This document shows positions 43,521 through 52,206 of a stretch of 61,235 bases of DNA, one piece after another; the stretch's first letter is position 1, and each line of letters starts with the position of its first letter. The position numbers and the translations under genes were made by a program. The stretch lies in NCBI GenBank assembly GCA_027859175.1, contig JAQIBG010000084.1, positions 1-61,235 of the forward strand, in the 5' to 3' direction. Origin of the DNA: Planctomycetota bacterium (GTDB lineage: Bacteria > Planctomycetota > UBA11346). The notes under the pieces were generated by a model. That model did not search any database. It saw only the letters and a program-made list of their open reading frames with translations, and was not told where the DNA came from.

Positions 43521-44428
43521 CAGATCCGGCCCCAACTCATCACGCGGCGCACGTTGAGATATTCCACCAACACTTCGCGCACTGGTCGGCGGGTGTCGAC
43601 CAGCACATAATCGGCGCCGCTACGATCGCAGGCTCGCCGATAGGTGGTGATCAATTTATTTAATTCTTCCAGATAGGCCGCGCGCACGCGGTCGGGCTGG
43701 GTTAGGATCGCCTCTTCACCCTCGAGGCCATTGAAGCGGACCTGGCCATCAAACGGGAAGGTCAGCTCGGCGTGGTCGAGAATGTGGAAAATCACCACGT
43801 TATGACCAGCAAAGCACAGCTGATTGAGGCCCTTGATGAAGCCCTCTTCGTCGTCGAGCAAATCCGAGAACAACATCACAAAGCCGCGGCGCTTGATCCG
43901 CGACGCAAAGCTCTGCAAGATGCCGCCAACGTTGGTGCGCGAATTACCTTCGGTTTTATTGAGGATCTCAACCATGTCGCCGAGCACGGCCATCGACGAA
44001 CGCGGCGGGATATAATCGCGCAGCACTTCGTCGAACACGCCGATAGCGGCGCTGTCACGCGCCTCCACCACCAAGAACGCCAAGGCCGCCGCCATGTGCT
44101 TGGCGTACTCCATCTTGGTCATGCCGTCGGACCCATAGCGCATCGAGGCCGAGGCATCGATCAGCAGGTTGGCATCGAAGTTGGTTTCAGCTTCGTACAG
44201 CTTGACGTGATAGCGGTTGGTGCGCGAGTATACGCGCCAGTCGACATGCTTTACCTCATCGCCCGGCACGTAGGGCCGGTGATGCGAGAAGGTTGTAGAC
44301 AAGCCGCGCAAGCGCGAGCGGTGGGCACCAATGCGAGCGCCTTCTACGGCACCGCGCGCCACCAGCTCGAGCTGCTTGATCTCATCGACGACATCGGCGT
44401 CGAGATACTTGGAGTTGCCGACCGCCAC
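43520..44428 (-). CDS. DUF58 domain protein (MoxR-associated)
   Basis: 302 residues, soluble. The DUF58 signature YVPGDEVKHVDWRVYSRT is followed by a VWA-like fold (NLLIDASASMRYG, with a DxSxS MIDAS, and GFVMLFSDLLDDEEGF). DUF58 proteins almost always follow moxR and are thought to be adaptors between the AAA+ ATPase and membrane VWA proteins. The GTG start at 44428 has GAGGG about 8 bases upstream. Gap to moxR is 10 bases. Confidence 0.94.
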   Translation of the reverse strand: MAVGNSKYLDADVVDEIKQLELVARGAVEGARIGAHRSRLRGLSTTFSHHRPYVPGDEVKHVDWRVYSRTNRYHVKLYEAETNFDANLLIDASASMRYGSDGMTKMEYAKHMAAALAFLVVEARDSAAIGVFDEVLRDYIPPRSSMAVLGDMVEILNKTEGNSRTNVGGILQSFASRIKRRGFVMLFSDLLDDEEGFIKGLNQLCFAGHNVVIFHILDHAELTFPFDGQVRFNGLEGEEAILTQPDRVRAAYLEELNKLITTYRRACDRSGADYVLVDTRRPVREVLVEYLNVRRVMSWGRI

Positions 44429-44438
44429 CGATCCGCCC

Positions 44439-45443
44439 TCAGACCTCGACCGGGATGGCTTCGAGCAGCTTGCGAACCAGATCGTCGGAGGTGTAGCCTT
44501 CGGCCTGGGCGGTAAAGTTGGGGATGATGCGATGGCGCATCACCGGGAGCGCTACCGTCTGCACGTCTTCCACCGCCGCGTAGTACCGACCGTTGAGCGC
44601 GGCACGGGCCTTGGCGGCCTGAATCAGACACAAGGACGCACGCGGACCAGCACCCCAGGAGATGAACTCCTTGATGAAGTCGGGCGCTTCCTCGCGCTTC
44701 GGACGGGTGGCGCGAGCAATGCGAGTGGCATACTCGATAACCGCGTCTGCCACCACGATGTCTTTGACGATGCCCTGACCGGCGATGACGTGCTCCTGGG
44801 TCAACACCACCTCGGGGGTCCCCATGCCGTCGCTGGTCACTTTCTTGACGATCTGCACTTCTTCGTCTTCGGTCGGGTAGTCGACCACGATCTTGTACAG
44901 GAAGCGGTCTAACTGGGCTTCCGGCAAGGGGTAGGTGCCTTCTTGGTCAACCGGGTTCTGGGTTGCGAGCACGAAGAAGGGCGGGTCGAGCTTGTAGTTC
45001 TTACCACCAGCAGTGATCTGCTTCTCCTGCATCGCTTCCAGCAGGGCGGCCTGGGTTTTGGGCGGGGTACGATTGATTTCGTCAGCCAGCAGGATGTTGG
45101 TGAAAATCGGGCCCTTCTGGAACTGGAACATGCGCTTACCTGTGACCGGGTCGTCTTGCAGCAATTCCGAGCCAACGATATCCGAGGGCATCAAGTCGGG
45201 GGTGAACTGAACCCGGCGGAACTCAAGCTGCATACACTTGGCGAGCGTTGAGATGAGCAGGGTTTTAGCCAAGCCAGGTGCGCCTTCGAGCAGGCAGTGA
45301 CCTCTGGCGAAAACGGCCGTCAGCACCTCTTCGACCACGTCTTCCTGACCGACGATGACCTTGCCAAGCTCCTTCTTAAGGACGCCAAAGGCCTGGGCCA
45401 GGCTGTCTACGCGCTTTTGATGCTGATTATCGGCTTGTGTCAT
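44439..45443 (-). CDS. MoxR-family AAA+ ATPase
   Basis: 334 residues, cytoplasmic. Walker A GAPGLAKT (54-61), Walker B ILLADE (117-122), sensor-1 region VLATQNPVDQEGTYPLPEAQ and RxxLC-like C-terminal lid with SWGAGPRASL, all typical of MoxR. These ATPases act as chaperones in metal insertion or complex assembly with BatA-type VWA partners, which are encoded just downstream. ATG 45443 is chosen for the GGAGG 7 bases upstream (45453-45457 region); ATG 45500, preceded by TAAGG, would add 19 residues and cannot be excluded. First gene of an 11-gene run. Confidence 0.93.
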   Translation of the reverse strand: MTQADNQHQKRVDSLAQAFGVLKKELGKVIVGQEDVVEEVLTAVFARGHCLLEGAPGLAKTLLISTLAKCMQLEFRRVQFTPDLMPSDIVGSELLQDDPVTGKRMFQFQKGPIFTNILLADEINRTPPKTQAALLEAMQEKQITAGGKNYKLDPPFFVLATQNPVDQEGTYPLPEAQLDRFLYKIVVDYPTEDEEVQIVKKVTSDGMGTPEVVLTQEHVIAGQGIVKDIVVADAVIEYATRIARATRPKREEAPDFIKEFISWGAGPRASLCLIQAAKARAALNGRYYAAVEDVQTVALPVMRHRIIPNFTAQAEGYTSDDLVRKLLEAIPVEV

Positions 45444-45757
45444 TGATGCCTCCGGGGGGGTAGCCGTGGCGACGTTAGCGTTGGCCGGCTGAGAGTCCAT
45501 GAACCTTACATCCTTGTCAGCACGAGTGTTGAGTGCATTGACGCACGCGCACCGGGCCTGACCACACCGCAGAGTGTGTAGTGGAAATGTGCTCCGGTAT
45601 CAACTGTGACAGGGACCCTTGGTGCACGCCCCAGCCGTGTTTGACACAGCGGGTCCTCCCCAAATCTAACCGGAAAGATACTACGCCGCGGTGCCGCCCT
45701 GCGTTGCCCCGGGCCAACCCGGTTGCGGCCACACTGTGTCAGTCGATGACTAGTCGG
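45444..45757. other. Intergenic region between moxR and the LacI gene, no gene seen
   Basis: About 310 bases upstream of the moxR operon and downstream of lacI-type gene (both minus strand). It holds the ribosome binding site of moxR and presumably its promoter, but I find no convincing -35/-10 pair, repeat or RNA structure. Confidence 0.5.
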
Positions 45758-46762
45758 TCATACCCTGCGGCTGCGGCGTAGGACGTATTCCGCGGCCTCG
45801 TCGCCCAGCACCAAGCGCGACGTCACTCGCACCATCGGCAGCGATTCGGCCCCGTTGATCAGGGCATCAAGCCCATCGATCACGGCGACCGCGATGCCAT
45901 CCCAATCGGTGACCATGGTGGGCATCACTCGACGACCCACCTGAAGCGGGACCTCGCCAAAGCCGGCCAGACATAAATCGCGATCAGGTAGATCGCGCGG
46001 ATCAATCGCACCCACGCCGTAGTAGACCAGTGCGGTGGCCTCAGGATAATCGGCAACCCAGCCGAAATCTTCCTGTTGGGTCGGCTTGGCATGAACCGGC
46101 TTCAAGCCAGCCCCCTGCATCGCCGCACAGTAGCCCTGGTAGCGCTCGACCTTCGAGAAGTGCCGTTCCGGCCCCAGGTAGCGCTCCATATAGGCATCGC
46201 AGTACACGATGTGGCGATGCCCTGCCGCAATCAGATGCGTGACCAAGGCCTCGGCGGCCGCGCGGTCATCAGGGATCACAGCATTGCAGCTGCGCATCGC
46301 GTTCACCCACACAGCCGGCAGGCCACTGGCTTCGACCACGGCCTCCATCGCTGCAATTTGGGTGTGATAGTTGACGACCAAGCCATCGGCCAAGATCTCA
46401 CGCAGGATCTCAGGCGCACGCTCAGCGCCCTCGCCTTCTTCATGGATGCGGCTGAGAATGAGATGCCGACCGCGCTTCTCGAGCACCTGCAACAGACCAC
46501 TGACCAACTGCGGCGGGTTGTGGCTGCGGTAGCCATTCCAGTCGAGCACCAAGCCCACACAGTTGCTGCGGCCAGAGCGCATGCTGCGCGCAATGCTATT
46601 GGGCCGGTAGCCCAACTCGCGCGCCGCTAGGCGTACCCGGGTAACGGTCTCATCGCGGAACAAATCGTCACGATCCTTATTCAGAATCTGACTGACCGTC
46701 TGCAGCGAGGTGCCAGCGTGGGCAGCAACATCCTTGAGAGTGACGCGTTCTCCAGCCGGCAT
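45758..46762 (-). CDS. LacI-family transcriptional regulator
   Basis: 334 residues. N-terminal LacI helix-turn-helix VTLKDVAAHAGTSLQTVSQI, hinge helix NSIARSMRSGRSNCVG, then a periplasmic-binding-protein-like effector domain (VGLVLDWNGY, GHRHIVYCDAYM, CLAGFGEVPLQVGRR), which binds a sugar or nucleoside. ATG 46762 is preferred to 46813 because only a short tail should precede the HTH. Target sites are unknown; symmetric candidates lie upstream of the beta-helix/GH-A pair and of the prepilin. It begins 51 bases past the kinase gene stop, so the two may be one transcript. Confidence 0.9.
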   Translation of the reverse strand: MPAGERVTLKDVAAHAGTSLQTVSQILNKDRDDLFRDETVTRVRLAARELGYRPNSIARSMRSGRSNCVGLVLDWNGYRSHNPPQLVSGLLQVLEKRGRHLILSRIHEEGEGAERAPEILREILADGLVVNYHTQIAAMEAVVEASGLPAVWVNAMRSCNAVIPDDRAAAEALVTHLIAAGHRHIVYCDAYMERYLGPERHFSKVERYQGYCAAMQGAGLKPVHAKPTQQEDFGWVADYPEATALVYYGVGAIDPRDLPDRDLCLAGFGEVPLQVGRRVMPTMVTDWDGIAVAVIDGLDALINGAESLPMVRVTSRLVLGDEAAEYVLRRSRRV

Positions 46763-46813
46763 ATACCCATGGTCGCCCGAGCTTGTGCGAACTCCAGCGC
46801 AGATGTGGCGCAA

Positions 46814-48787
46814 CTAGCGGCGACGACGCCGCGTTGGTTCGCGCTCCTTGGTGGCCACCGCAGCCGCCTGCTTGAGACCGAACGGCCCCATCACCACGCC
46901 AACCACGGCCGCAATTGCGATTGCGGCGCCAAGCAGACAAACCAACCACAGCCGCCTACTCGCGGCCTGAAAATCTTCGGCCGAGATATCGAGCCACACC
47001 GCCACTTCACCCTCGCCAATGCGCGACTTGAAGCGCCACGCCGACACTTCGCCCGACGCGGTCGGAATCATCAGCGGGTAGCAGCTCACGTGCTCCGGCA
47101 GGCCGTCGGTAATCGCAGCGGCGCTGCTGAACACGGTGTTGCGCACCTGGCGTTCGCCAACCACGGCGCCGCCGAAGCGCCCACCCTCAACCGTGATCGA
47201 CAGAATACCGGCCTGCTCCGGATGCCCATACCAAGCGCGCGCAGCTTCGAGCGCATCGAATAACACGTGGTCTTGGCTGTCGTCGTAGTCGTCTACCAAC
47301 TCGGTGGCAGTGGTGACATGGGCCGCCAACATCTGCACCAGCTCAGCGCGGTCGTGAACGGCCTGCTTACGCAGGGCGCGCTGACCCATCCAGCCCATGG
47401 TGAGCGCCAACACCGCAATCGCGGCACAGGCAGCGCTGGCCACAATCAGACGCAAGCGCTGGCTCTGCCGCACCGCGCGCAATTGCCGCTGATGGCGCGC
47501 CTTGGCGCGACGCAAAATCGGCTCATGGGCATCGCGGTGCGAGAGATGATCACAGTCGTCAGTGAGGTCGCTGGCTTCTTCGGCCAATGACAGGGCCAGG
47601 TCGGCGCGCTGATTGTCGGTCGCCCAGCTAGCGTGCGCCACCAAGGCTTCGTAGTGCACCACGTCGGCCTCTGAACGCAGCGGCGACGAGTCTTCAACCT
47701 GACTCGCCAACAACACCGCGTTGCCGAAATGCCGAGCGGCGTTCTCTTTGCCGGTGCCGCCTTTGCGGAGCTCACTCAAAGCGCCGCGCACCAACACCCG
47801 GTCTTGCCGCTCGGTGCGATACAGGCGAATCGCAGCGGCAAAATCTTGCACGCTCTGAGTCCGCTTGGCTGGATCGGCAAACAGCGCACGCGCCAATATT
47901 TTGCCGAGCCCTGCGCGACGATCCAAGCCCTTGCGCGGCCACGGCACTTCGCCGCGGCCAGCGGCCGACAGGGCGCCGCGCACGCCGCCTTCGGAACGGC
48001 GGGTCACGTCGAACACCACTTCCATCAAACTGGTGGCCAGCAGATAAACATCAGTCCACGGGCCAAACAGGCCCAGCTCGCCACGCGCCTGCTCCGGCGC
48101 CATGTAGGCCGGGCTGCCGTGCAAGGTGCGCCCGGCATGATCGAGCCGTGGCACCAGGCCAGGCCAGTCACCGCTCATGGCATGGGCGCAGCCCCAGTCC
48201 ATCAACTGGACCTCACCAAACGAGCCCACCATCACATTCGCCGGCTTGATATCGAGATGCAGAATTCCGCGGTCGTGCGAGAACGCGAGCGCATCGCACA
48301 CCCGCAGCAAAACGTCTAGGTGGGCGTCGATGTCAAAACTGCCGTTGGTGCGCTGATCGGCCGCAAGATCGCGCCAGGTGCGACCCCGCACGCGCTTCAT
48401 CACCAACTGAATGCCACCGCCGCTGCTCTGCCGCAGTTCGTGCACCGGCACAATGTTGGGGTGCTCTAGGCCAGCCGTGACCACCGCCTCCGACAAGAAG
48501 CGCAACCAGCGTTCGCCGCCAGCATCCGCCTTCTGCAACTCCTTGACCGCCACTTCGCGCGCCAACACGGTTTGATGTGCCACCATCACGCGCGAGGTGC
48601 CACCCACGCCGAGTTCGCCGAGAATCTTCAGCTGGTCTTTGGGTAAATCGAGGGCGCCCGCTGACGGCAGTCGCGGCTTGATCGTATGCCGCGGATCAAC
48701 CGTGGCGGTTGCCGTCTCATCCCACAGCTGCTTGAGCTCTGGATCGTTGCTGCTGGGGTCGCTCTCGACGTTCACGGAAATGGCCAC
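46814..48787 (-). CDS. Transmembrane Ser/Thr protein kinase with extracytoplasmic domain
   Basis: 657 residues. Kinase domain about 53-330: glycine loop LGVGGTSRV (58-66), K82, E100, HLDIKPAN (177-184), D197-W-G instead of DFG, and YMAPE (228-232). The DWG variant is common in planctomycete and myxobacterial kinases. A helical linker is followed by TM1 (446-467), a 145-residue periplasmic sensor-like domain, TM2 (613-634) and a short basic tail (REPTRRRRR). Two TM helices place the kinase at both ends on the cytoplasmic side and the 468-612 segment outside. Reads an outside signal; target unknown. Confidence 0.9.
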   Translation of the reverse strand: MAISVNVESDPSSNDPELKQLWDETATATVDPRHTIKPRLPSAGALDLPKDQLKILGELGVGGTSRVMVAHQTVLAREVAVKELQKADAGGERWLRFLSEAVVTAGLEHPNIVPVHELRQSSGGGIQLVMKRVRGRTWRDLAADQRTNGSFDIDAHLDVLLRVCDALAFSHDRGILHLDIKPANVMVGSFGEVQLMDWGCAHAMSGDWPGLVPRLDHAGRTLHGSPAYMAPEQARGELGLFGPWTDVYLLATSLMEVVFDVTRRSEGGVRGALSAAGRGEVPWPRKGLDRRAGLGKILARALFADPAKRTQSVQDFAAAIRLYRTERQDRVLVRGALSELRKGGTGKENAARHFGNAVLLASQVEDSSPLRSEADVVHYEALVAHASWATDNQRADLALSLAEEASDLTDDCDHLSHRDAHEPILRRAKARHQRQLRAVRQSQRLRLIVASAACAAIAVLALTMGWMGQRALRKQAVHDRAELVQMLAAHVTTATELVDDYDDSQDHVLFDALEAARAWYGHPEQAGILSITVEGGRFGGAVVGERQVRNTVFSSAAAITDGLPEHVSCYPLMIPTASGEVSAWRFKSRIGEGEVAVWLDISAEDFQAASRRLWLVCLLGAAIAIAAVVGVVMGPFGLKQAAAVATKEREPTRRRRR

Positions 48788-48843
48788 CCTAGGTGTGCGA
48801 GCGCGGCATCACAAGGCACCCCCACTAAAGCGCAAGGGCGTGA

Positions 48844-48870
48844 GTGAGGCCCGGGGCCAAGGGGCCTCAC
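48844..48870 (-). terminator. Hairpin at the end of thpR
   Basis: GTGAGGCCC (48844-48852) pairs with GGGCCTCAC (48862-48870), overlapping the thpR stop codon at 48867-48869. No U tract is seen, so termination is possible only. Confidence 0.4.
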
Positions 48871-49436
48871 GCGCTACGGGCGTCGTAGCGGCCAATCGGC
48901 CAACGCTCAAGGGTGCGATAGCGCCGGCCGTCACCGAGTGGATCGCTAGCCAACAAACACAGCTCCTGCGCCACGCAAGACCCCCACTCGGCCAAACCGT
49001 GGGCCTCCAACAGGCGCGGCCAAGCGTCATCACCATCACCTCGGCCACTGGGCCGACACAAGGTGATGTGCGGATGGAAATGGTGTTCGGGCCGCATCCC
49101 TAAGGCGTCATGCACATCGAGGTGGAGGTCCATGCACCAGCCCCCTGGATCGTCCACGGCGGCATACACCGTCTTGGGCTCGCGGCGGCCACCAAAGGCG
49201 CCCAGACCCGGCAGGCGCAAGTCGGGCGGACACAGGGCCGAACCCACATCAGCCACGCTCCACGGCACCGAGCGCAGCTCGGCGGCATCAATATGACCGA
49301 GGAAGCAGATGGTGATGTGGTAGTCTTCTGGATCGACCCAGCGGGCGTTGAGACCCCAGCGCTGCAAACGCTCAGCTATGGCGGCGAGGCGATCGCGCGT
49401 GGCACCATCGGGGCGGATCGCGAGGAAGTGGTTCAT
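48867..49436 (-). CDS. thpR: RNA 2',3'-cyclic phosphodiesterase (LigT/2H superfamily)
   Basis: 189 residues, cytoplasmic. Two catalytic H-x-T motifs are seen: H40-I-T42 (DYHITICFLGH) and H123-I-T125 (HPHITLCR), as in ThpR, which opens 2',3'-cyclic phosphates to 2'-phosphates at RNA ends. The N terminus MNHFLAIRPD starts as in the family. Length is normal for LigT. It diverges from the eboA-like gene with 209 bases between. Confidence 0.93.
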   Translation of the reverse strand: MNHFLAIRPDGATRDRLAAIAERLQRWGLNARWVDPEDYHITICFLGHIDAAELRSVPWSVADVGSALCPPDLRLPGLGAFGGRREPKTVYAAVDDPGGWCMDLHLDVHDALGMRPEHHFHPHITLCRPSGRGDGDDAWPRLLEAHGLAEWGSCVAQELCLLASDPLGDGRRYRTLERWPIGRYDARSA

Positions 49437-49645
49437 AGCACTGCTTTCATCGCCAAAGCATCACAAAGCCCTGCCGCTAGCGATAGCCACCGAGAGGCGG
49501 AACAGCGCTTGCCAGCAAGACCGGAAAGATTCCTACCACGTTAGCGACATCAGGGCCCCCTGTCACGTATCGAAACGCTGCATCCCACGCCACTCACAGC
49601 CACGCTCACGATTGCCTTGTTCGCCCGCCGGCGAGGGGCAAAAAG

Positions 49646-50494
49646 GTGATCGTGGCCACCTTGAACGTCAACTCCTGCCTCGAAACCTGGATCGCTGCCG
49701 CCGTCAGCTCGGAGGCAATGGCGTGGCTGCACGCGGCCTGCCAGGATGCGGCCACCGGGCCCCTGCGACAGTGGATCACCACCTTCGCTCTGGTTCCCCG
49801 TCGGCTTGGCAAAGAACCGCTCGCGGTTGATCTCGCCACCGCCGAAGCGGCCCGGCCGGGCTGGCAGCCCCAGGGCCTACGAGTTGACCAGGCCGCACGC
49901 CTGCGCCTGCTCCTGGCCTGCCAGAGCGGCGACGTGTTTGATCGCTGCGAGCAGATCGCCGCCACCGCCGACAGCAACGAACTCGAAACGCTGTATCGCG
50001 GCCTCCCACTCTACCCGCAGCCTGAGCGCTACCGAGCACGTGCCGCCGAAGGTTGCCGCAGCAACATCCGCGCCCTGTTCTGCGCCGTGGCGCACCGCAA
50101 CCCCTTCCCCGCTGAGCAATTCGACGACGGCGCTTGGAACCAAATGGTGCTCAAGGCCTTGTTCATCGAAACGGCGCTGGCCCCCATCAGCGGGCTCGAC
50201 ACGCGGCGCAACCTGGCCTTGGCCACCATGCTCACCGATTACGCCGCCGAGCGCCGGGCCGCTAGCCGCCCGGTCGCGGTTGAGCTCTGGCGCTGCGTGG
50301 CGCCGTACGCCAACGAACGCGCCCTTGCCATTCTTCACGATCTGCTGCGCACCGGCACCGAGCCCGAACGCGTAGCCGCGGCACTGGCTCTCCATGAAGC
50401 CATCGGCGACGTCCCTGGTGATCCGGAGCGGGAGGCCGCCATTAGTGGCGGGACGCTGAATTGGGATCAGCTGGCCCCTGAGGAACAAACGTAG
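49646..50494 (+). CDS. eboA: EboA-domain protein
   Basis: 282 residues, no signal peptide. The central region matches what I know of EboA: YPQPERYRARAAEGCRSNIR, AWNQMVLKALFIETALAPI, GLDTRRNLALATMLTDYAAE and ASRPVAVELWRCVAPYA. In cyanobacteria and some PVC bacteria EboA belongs to the eboABCDEF cluster for export of a secondary-metabolite precursor such as scytonemin. No eboB-F gene is next to it, so the gene is isolated here. GTG 49646 has GAGGGG 8 bases upstream. The stop is followed directly by element D. Identification is from motif memory and needs a profile search. Confidence 0.72.
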   Translation: MIVATLNVNSCLETWIAAAVSSEAMAWLHAACQDAATGPLRQWITTFALVPRRLGKEPLAVDLATAEAARPGWQPQGLRVDQAARLRLLLACQSGDVFDRCEQIAATADSNELETLYRGLPLYPQPERYRARAAEGCRSNIRALFCAVAHRNPFPAEQFDDGAWNQMVLKALFIETALAPISGLDTRRNLALATMLTDYAAERRAASRPVAVELWRCVAPYANERALAILHDLLRTGTEPERVAAALALHEAIGDVPGDPEREAAISGGTLNWDQLAPEEQT

Positions 50495-50496
50495 GG

Positions 50497-50641
50497 GAGT
50501 TTCAGGTTTCGAGTTTGGAGTTTGGAGTTTGTGGGTCGGGCTTGGATCGGTTTTGCGATTGGGCCCATACGGCTGCGACCCCGCCTTTAGCAGGCGGGGT
50601 CGCACGGTGGCTTCCCAACTCGAAACCCGAAACTCGAAACT
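50497..50641. repeat. Heptamer-bounded inverted-repeat element D (GAGTTTG/CGAAACT family)
   Basis: Left: five tandem heptamers GAGTTTC, AGGTTTC, GAGTTTG, GAGTTTG, GAGTTTG (50497-50531). Right: CCCAACT, CGAAACC, CGAAACT, CGAAACT (50614-50641), the reverse complement. Between them is a 12-bp perfect hairpin, GCGACCCCGCCT (50575-50586) with AGGCGGGGTCGC (50592-50603). It fills the gap between the convergent eboA-like and EF-hand genes; the last heptamer base (50641) is already the first base of the EF-hand gene stop. Confidence 0.88.
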
Positions 50642-51255
50642 CACTTATCCTTCTTGCCACCCTGGTTCTGCTGGCGCTTCTGGTGCATGGCCTTGGCGCG
50701 CCGCATCTCGTCGCGATCCAGGGTGCCGTCTCCATTCTGGTCGAGCTTGGCGAACAGCTCGGGATGTTCGGCCTGAAGCTTGGCCACTCGCTCGGCGACG
50801 CGTTCTTGCACGGCCGCGCGGGCTGCCTGCCTTTCGCCCTCATCGAGCTGGCCGTCGCCGTTGGTATCAAAACGCTCGATGATTTCGTCGCGATGTTCGC
50901 CGTCTCGTTGTCCACGCTTGTCGGCAAACTGCTCACGCGCCGCGGCCCGCTCGGCCTCACTCAGGGTGCCATCGCCGTCGCTGTCTAACTGCTGCTTCTT
51001 AGCCTGCAGATGCTTGCGCGCGCCTTGCAGCTCCTCCCGGCTCAGCTGACCGTCGCCATTGCGGTCAACGCGCTCAAACACCTTCGGATGGTCTGCCAAA
51101 CGCTCGGCGATCGCCGCTGCTTGCTCGTCCGTCATCTGCTTACCGGCCTGGTGATGACCCTCGCCGCGCTGCGGGCCGTTGGATTCGGCCGCCATGACGG
51201 GCGTGATGCCGAGCAGACTGGCAAGGGCGAGGAGGCTGATGGTTTTGGTGAACAT
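50641..51255 (-). CDS. Secreted EF-hand calcium-binding protein
   Basis: 204 residues. Signal peptide MFTKTISLLALASLLGITP-VMA. Four EF-hand loops of DxDGDGxLxxxE type: DRNGDGQLSREEL, DSDGDGTLSEAER, DTNGDGQLDEGER and DQNGDGTLDRDEM. Each keeps the Ca-ligand positions 1, 3, 5 and 12. Between loops it is helical and basic. EF-hand proteins of this kind are frequent in PVC bacteria, usually of unknown role. GGAAGGAAA precedes ATG 51255. The stop overlaps element D. Confidence 0.92.
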   Translation of the reverse strand: MFTKTISLLALASLLGITPVMAAESNGPQRGEGHHQAGKQMTDEQAAAIAERLADHPKVFERVDRNGDGQLSREELQGARKHLQAKKQQLDSDGDGTLSEAERAAAREQFADKRGQRDGEHRDEIIERFDTNGDGQLDEGERQAARAAVQERVAERVAKLQAEHPELFAKLDQNGDGTLDRDEMRRAKAMHQKRQQNQGGKKDK

Positions 51256-51457
51256 GACGTTTCCTTCCGTAGGTGGGTCCGGCTTGAGGACGGTGGATTG
51301 TATGCGTCAAGCGTGCCAAACGCTAGCACCGCTTTAGGGGCCTGCCGCTGTCGGATTAGCCCTAAAAGCGTGTTGGCGTGGGGGATTCCCCGACAAGGCT
51401 TCATGCCGGCGGCCTGAAGGGCTATCCCAGCAGCGCGCGCGTGCTAAGGTCGTCAGC

Positions 51458-52201
51458 ATGGCGGACTTCGACCCCCACTCTGATCCCGCAGGCGAACCCG
51501 CCCCCGAGCCGGCGGCCGACGCGCTTAGCGAGGCCGCTGCTGCGCCCAGTACGGCCCTGCTGTCTCCATTGAGCATCCTCGGCATCATCAGCCTGGTGGT
51601 AGCAGCCGGCCTCACGGCCGCTTTATTGCTGCGTGGCGAGGGCAGCCCGGTGGTGGCCCTGGCGATCGGGGCCACCAGTACCGGTCTCCTCGGCGGCTGG
51701 CTGGTCACCTGGGGCCGGCCCGCCAAGCTGCTGTTGGCCTTGGCACTTGGCTTACTCGGCACCTCGGCATTCACCTTCAGCTTCGGCTGGTTCAACATGT
51801 CGTGGATTATCTCGGGCGCAGGCGGTGGCTGCCTGGGCGCCTGGGCCTACGCGCGGCGCCATCGTGCGGTACGCGCCACCTACACGCTGCTGGCCTCCGG
51901 CTACTTGGTGGCGGTGGCCGCGGCCCTGCTCGCCGCGATGCGCACCCAAGGCCACTGGTGGATCATCGGGCAAGGGCTTGGCTCGCTGATTCTGGGCGGC
52001 CTGCTGCTGCGCTTTGGGACCAGCGACGCCCCGGTGCATGAAGCGACTATCGGCAGCGACGCAGCCCCTGCCGTACCGCGGCAACACGGTCGCCTGCGCA
52101 TCACCGGCCGCCTCTTGATTGTGGCCGGAATTCTGCTGCCCTACCTTGGCTTGGCGCTGATGGCGCTCGGCAAAGCGATGAACCGCGCTGTAACTGGATA
52201 G
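51458..52201 (+). CDS. Multi-pass membrane protein, unknown
   Basis: 247 residues. Pro/Ala-rich cytosolic N terminus (about 35 residues), then about six TM segments, including LSILGIISLVVAAGLTAALLL, LLLALALGLLGTSAFTFSFGW and ITGRLLIVAGILLPYLGLAL. No family recognised. The gene diverges from the EF-hand gene and is followed after 5 bases by the small membrane protein gene, so the two form a probable operon. Confidence 0.72.
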   Translation: MADFDPHSDPAGEPAPEPAADALSEAAAAPSTALLSPLSILGIISLVVAAGLTAALLLRGEGSPVVALAIGATSTGLLGGWLVTWGRPAKLLLALALGLLGTSAFTFSFGWFNMSWIISGAGGGCLGAWAYARRHRAVRATYTLLASGYLVAVAAALLAAMRTQGHWWIIGQGLGSLILGGLLLRFGTSDAPVHEATIGSDAAPAVPRQHGRLRITGRLLIVAGILLPYLGLALMALGKAMNRAVTG

Positions 52202-52206
52202 GCCTC

